Part shown: positions 6,678 to 8,584 of the stretch, in pieces | How positions within the stretch are numbered: the first letter of the stretch is position 1 | Layout of the letters: every line of letters starts with the position of its first letter | Notes under the pieces: generated by a model | Seen by the model: only the letters and a program-made list of their open reading frames with translations | The model's database searches: none | What the model was told of the DNA's origin: nothing | Position numbers and translations under genes: made by a program | Origin: Scybalocola_A sp900557175 | Lineage (GTDB): Bacteria; Bacillota; Clostridia; Lachnospirales; Lachnospiraceae | Length of the DNA stretch: 8,584 nucleotides | Reading direction: 5' to 3' | Assembly (NCBI GenBank): GCA_937890745.1 | Contig: CALADH010000007.1 | Location: forward strand, 1-8,584

Positions 6678-6706
6678 ATAATACCCTTATTTTTTAGATT
6701 TGTCAA
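6678..6706 (-). promoter_or_regulatory. Sigma-A promoter of the liv operon
   Basis: On the minus strand TTGACA (6706-6701) and TATTAT (6683-6678) are separated by exactly 17 nt. The -35 is a full consensus match and the -10 has one mismatch to TATAAT. Transcription should begin near 6671, giving a leader of about 94 nt before livK. The leader contains GCAATTGC (6628-6635) and a weak 5-bp inverted repeat, TAGCA (6638-6642) with TGCTA (6651-6655). I see no T-box or riboswitch signature in it. Confidence 0.9.
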
Positions 6707-6748
6707 TGCTCTTTTTCCCGAAATATCGCAGTAAATTTTTGAATCTTA

Positions 6749-6777
6749 TGGCAATTTTCCGTCAAATTTTATATAAT
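6749..6777 (+). promoter_or_regulatory. Candidate promoter of the lipid kinase gene
   Basis: A perfect TATAAT lies at 6772-6777. The best -35 at 17-nt spacing is TGGCAA (6749-6754), which matches only three of six consensus bases, so activity may be modest or need an activator. The predicted leader to the ATG at 6827 is about 43 nt. It diverges from the liv promoter, and the two -35 boxes are about 42 nt apart. Confidence 0.6.
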
Positions 6778-6826
6778 GATATCAAGACTACGGGTAAATC
6801 CAAACTATATAGAAAGGTTCAAGCGA

Positions 6827-7759
6827 ATGAAGAAATCAGAAATATACTATTTTATTGTCAATCCCGCCTCCCGTTCCGGACGCGGCAGAAAATTATGGCA
6901 CGCATTAAAGCCCCGTTTAAAAGCACATCATATCCGTTATCGTGTATTTTTTACGACAGGCCCTGATACTGCCGGAAAATACGCCCGCCATTTGGCCTTA
7001 TCTTCCAGAGAAACAATACGCATCATCGTCATGGGCGGCGACGGCACTTTAAATGAAGTTGCCGGCGGCATCCACCATCTTGACAATATGCTTTTGGGCT
7101 ATATTCCGACCGGTTCGAGCAACGACTTTGCCCGCGCCCATAAAACTACTTACGGTGACGGCAAAATTTCATTTTCCCATCTTCATCGGGAGGCATCAGC
7201 TATGGATACAGGCCTTATGACCGCCGGAAAAAATACGCCCCGTGCTTTTATTGTAAGCACCGGTATCGGCTATGATGCTGCTGTGACAAGCGAGTGCAAC
7301 ACCTCATCCTTAAAAAAATTTTTAAATAAATTATATCTGGGAAAACTTGCTTATCTTTTGATTGGGATTAAACATATTTTTACAAGAAAAACTGAAGATA
7401 TGACGGTTACGACAGATACAAACAAAGCCGTAACCTTTAAAAATGTATTTTTTATTTCCGTACATAACCACCGCTGTGAAGGCGGCGGCTTTACTTTTGC
7501 CCCCGATGCCGTACCCAATGACGGACTGCTTGACGTCTGTATAATATACGGTTTAAACAAGCTGCAGCTCATTCCTGTGCTGCTTGCCTCCATCAAAGGC
7601 CGGCACACACATTTTAAAGGTGTTCAGACAATGCGCTGCCGCCATATAGATATTAAGTCTAAATCACCACAACCGGTACATGCCGACGGTGAGGCATGCG
7701 GCATGCACACTTCCCTTGAAGTATCATGCTGCCCGCACAGCCTTAAAATGCTGCTGTGA
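6827..7759 (+). CDS. Diacylglycerol/lipid kinase family protein (YegS/BmrU type)
   Basis: This encodes a 310-residue cytosolic or membrane-associated lipid kinase of the DAGK catalytic family (PF00781 type), which transfers phosphate from ATP to diacylglycerol or another lipid. Motifs in order are FIVNPASRSGRGRK (9-22), the nucleotide-binding VMGGDGTLNEVAGG (68-81), GYIPTGSSNDFAR (91-103), STGIGYDA (144-151), GGGFTFAPDAVPNDGLLDV (219-237) and HADGEACG (285-292), which carries the D-G-E expected near the catalytic site. The length is normal. The ATG at 6827 is chosen because AGAAAGG lies 9 nt upstream and the protein then begins just before the first family motif; an in-frame ATG at 6776 overlaps the -10 box and lacks a binding site. 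It is a single-gene unit, convergent with the next gene. Which lipid it phosphorylates cannot be read from sequence. Confidence 0.92.
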   Translation: MKKSEIYYFIVNPASRSGRGRKLWHALKPRLKAHHIRYRVFFTTGPDTAGKYARHLALSSRETIRIIVMGGDGTLNEVAGGIHHLDNMLLGYIPTGSSNDFARAHKTTYGDGKISFSHLHREASAMDTGLMTAGKNTPRAFIVSTGIGYDAAVTSECNTSSLKKFLNKLYLGKLAYLLIGIKHIFTRKTEDMTVTTDTNKAVTFKNVFFISVHNHRCEGGGFTFAPDAVPNDGLLDVCIIYGLNKLQLIPVLLASIKGRHTHFKGVQTMRCRHIDIKSKSPQPVHADGEACGMHTSLEVSCCPHSLKMLL

Positions 7760-7775
7760 CAGACAGCACCGGCAT
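7748..7775. terminator. Candidate bidirectional terminator hairpin
   Basis: TGCTGT (7752-7757) pairs with ACAGCA (7763-7768) around a 5-nt loop, and ATGC (7748-7751) pairs with GCAT (7772-7775) across a 3-nt bulge. TAATTTT follows on the plus strand and TTTTAAGG on the minus strand, so it could end both convergent genes. It overlaps the stop codons of both the lipid kinase (7757-7759) and the deacylase (7775-7777). The T-runs are short, so efficiency is uncertain. Confidence 0.55.
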
Positions 7776-8254
7776 TAATTTTCGTGGCATATAGAAGCAA
7801 ATTCACCGCCAATAACGGCTGACAGCGCCTGCGGGCTGACTTTTAGCGATGAACCAATGCGTCCGCCGCTGACAACAATCTTTTCAAAATTTACAGCGCT
7901 GTCATCAAACACTGTCTTAAACTGCTTTTTCATTCCAATCGGGCTGCATCCGCCGCGGACGTAGCCCGTAATTTTTAAAATGTCTTTCACATGAATCATT
8001 TCCACGGATTTTTCGCCGACAACCTTTGCCGCCTTCTTCAAATCAACTTCCTTATGAATCGGAATCACAAAAACATAATAATTGCCGCTTTTTCCGACAG
8101 TCACAAGCGTTTTAAAGGACTGCTCATACGGAATACCGCATATATCCGCAGTCTTTAAGCCATCCACAAATTCATCGCACTCATACTGTATGAGCTCATA
8201 TTCAATTTTATGCTTATCAAGAAAACGCATTGCATTCGTTTTTATCTCTTTCAA
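7775..8254 (-). CDS. ybaK: Cys-tRNA(Pro) deacylase, YbaK/EbsC family
   Basis: This encodes a 159-residue cytosolic trans-editing enzyme of the YbaK family, which removes cysteine wrongly attached to tRNA(Pro) by prolyl-tRNA synthetase. Family features are KTNAMRFLDKHKIEYE at the amino end (5-20), the conserved lysine in SFKTLV (K48), FVIPIHKEVDLKKAAK (62-77), GYVRGGCSPIGMKK (97-110) and VSGGRIGSSLKVSP (128-141). The length matches the family. The start is TTG at 8254, supported by AAGGTG 5 nt upstream; the next in-frame ATG at 8230 would cut off the conserved KTNA. It lies 12 nt downstream of the repeat-protein gene and is probably cotranscribed with it. The family call is firm; exact tRNA specificity is inferred. 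Confidence 0.94.
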   Translation of the reverse strand: MKEIKTNAMRFLDKHKIEYELIQYECDEFVDGLKTADICGIPYEQSFKTLVTVGKSGNYYVFVIPIHKEVDLKKAAKVVGEKSVEMIHVKDILKITGYVRGGCSPIGMKKQFKTVFDDSAVNFEKIVVSGGRIGSSLKVSPQALSAVIGGEFASICHEN

Positions 8255-8259
8255 ACAAA

Positions 8260-8265
8260 CACCTT
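8260..8265 (-). promoter_or_regulatory. Ribosome binding site supporting the TTG start of ybaK
   Basis: AAGGTG on the minus strand is 5 nt before the TTG at 8254, and no comparable site precedes the ATG at 8230. It decides the choice of a TTG start. Confidence 0.65.
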
Positions 8266-8266
8266 C

Positions 8267-8584
8267 TTATCTTTTTTTCTTTCTTTCCTCATGACGGCGG
8301 CGTATATCCTCCCGCAGCTCATCAAGTGCCTCAGCAAACTTTCCAGAAGCAGCATATGGATTATCTCTGAGCAGACGCCGGATAAAAAATGCTCTGAATT
8401 TCGACAGCCGGGAATATTCATCCTTACGTTTAAGTGCATACTCCTCACGGATGGCCGCGAGACGTTCCGCCGCTTCCTCTTTGGCAGCATCCCAGCGCAC
8501 ACTCGCTTCCTCTTTGGCATTATCCCAGCGCGCACTCGCTTCTTCTTTGGCATTATCCCAGCGCGCACTCGCTTCTTCTTTGGC
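8267..8584 (-). CDS. Hendecad-repeat (coiled-coil-like) protein, 3' part only
   Basis: The reading frame stays open from the right edge to a TAA at 8267 and gives the last 105 residues; the start lies outside the window. I do not recognise the family. The visible part opens with tandem 11-residue units, A-K-E-E-A-S-A-R-W-D-N twice, then a variant ending RWDA and a more diverged AKEEAAERLAA. Hydrophobic residues fall at positions 1, 5 and 9 of each unit (4-4-3 spacing), the pattern of an 11-residue coiled coil, with Lys, Glu, Arg and Asp elsewhere. After the repeats come a charged helical region with KFRAFFIRRLLRDNPYAA and a strongly basic end, RRRHEERKKKR. There is no signal peptide or membrane segment in the visible part. 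ybaK follows after 12 nt. GTG at 8500 is an internal codon and not a likely start. Confidence 0.72.
   Translation of the reverse strand, partial: AKEEASARWDNAKEEASARWDNAKEEASVRWDAAKEEAAERLAAIREEYALKRKDEYSRLSKFRAFFIRRLLRDNPYAASGKFAEALDELREDIRRRHEERKKKR
8453..8584 (-). repeat. 33-bp tandem repeat within the coding sequence
   Basis: Four consecutive 33-bp units are present at 8552-8584, 8519-8551, 8486-8518 and 8453-8485. The first two are identical, the third differs from them at four positions, and the fourth is clearly diverged. The repeat continues to the window edge, so the total number is unknown. The unit keeps the frame and encodes 11 residues. Confidence 0.9.

Noticed and set aside
6753..6767. 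CodY-like box (AATTTTCCGTCAAAT)
   Set aside because: By eye it matches the 15-nt consensus at 11 positions, which is easily reached by chance in AT-rich spacers, so it is not annotated as a site.
6776..6826. Upstream ATG for the lipid kinase at 6776
   Set aside because: It overlaps the TATAAT box and has no ribosome binding site.
8251..8568. Overlapping arginine- and lysine-rich frame on the minus strand
   Set aside because: A repeat unit of 33 bp keeps all frames open; the frame encoding AKEEASARWDN has the balanced coiled-coil pattern and sits properly ahead of ybaK, while this one would overlap the ybaK start.
8453..8584. Possible CRISPR array at the right edge
   Set aside because: The 33-bp units are head-to-tail with no spacers between them and stay in one coding frame.

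Overview
The window looks like chromosomal DNA of a moderately AT-rich Gram-positive bacterium of the Clostridia, most likely a Lachnospiraceae-type gut anaerobe. Support comes from strong AGGAGG-type ribosome binding sites, a lipoprotein-type solute-binding protein, a textbook sigma-A promoter (TTGACA, 17 nt, TATTAT), tightly packed operons, and a cytidylate-kinase-like protein of a kind common in those genomes. The taxonomic call is an inference from style and was not measured.

Layout: (1) Bases 1-204 hold no convincing gene. They contain a composite GC-rich palindrome (20-106, with 13-bp perfect outer arms and 7-bp inner arms) and a degenerate third copy of one arm; it resembles a dispersed intergenic repeat. 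(2) Bases 205-6577 carry eight minus-strand genes that look like one transcription unit, in the order of transcription: livK (binding lipoprotein), livH and livM (permeases), livG and livF (ATPases), a cytidylate-kinase-like protein, azlC and azlD. A strong promoter lies at 6678-6706. A hairpin followed by a short T-run sits between livK and livH and probably makes livK the most abundant product. From livH to azlD the gaps are 0-17 nt, or the genes overlap. (3) Bases 6578-6826 are a divergent promoter region. (4) A plus-strand YegS/BmrU-type lipid kinase occupies 6827-7759. (5) It converges on a minus-strand YbaK/EbsC-type Cys-tRNA(Pro) deacylase (7775-8254). Both stop codons lie inside one hairpin that may end transcription from both sides. 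(6) Upstream of ybaK, with a 12-nt gap, is the 3' end of an unrecognised gene coding for tandem 11-residue repeats. It runs off the right edge.

How the genes work together: LivK captures a branched-chain or related amino acid outside the cell, LivHM passes it through the membrane, and LivGF provides ATP hydrolysis. AzlCD is a known family of branched-chain amino acid exporters, so this single operon appears to encode import and export of the same class of substrate, with a nucleotide-kinase-like protein between the two modules. That pairing, the hairpin-controlled livK/livH junction, the left-edge repeat and the hendecad-repeat protein are the points most worth a second look. I found no clear evidence of a wholly new defence or mobile system, and no CRISPR array, tRNA, rRNA, transposase or phage gene.
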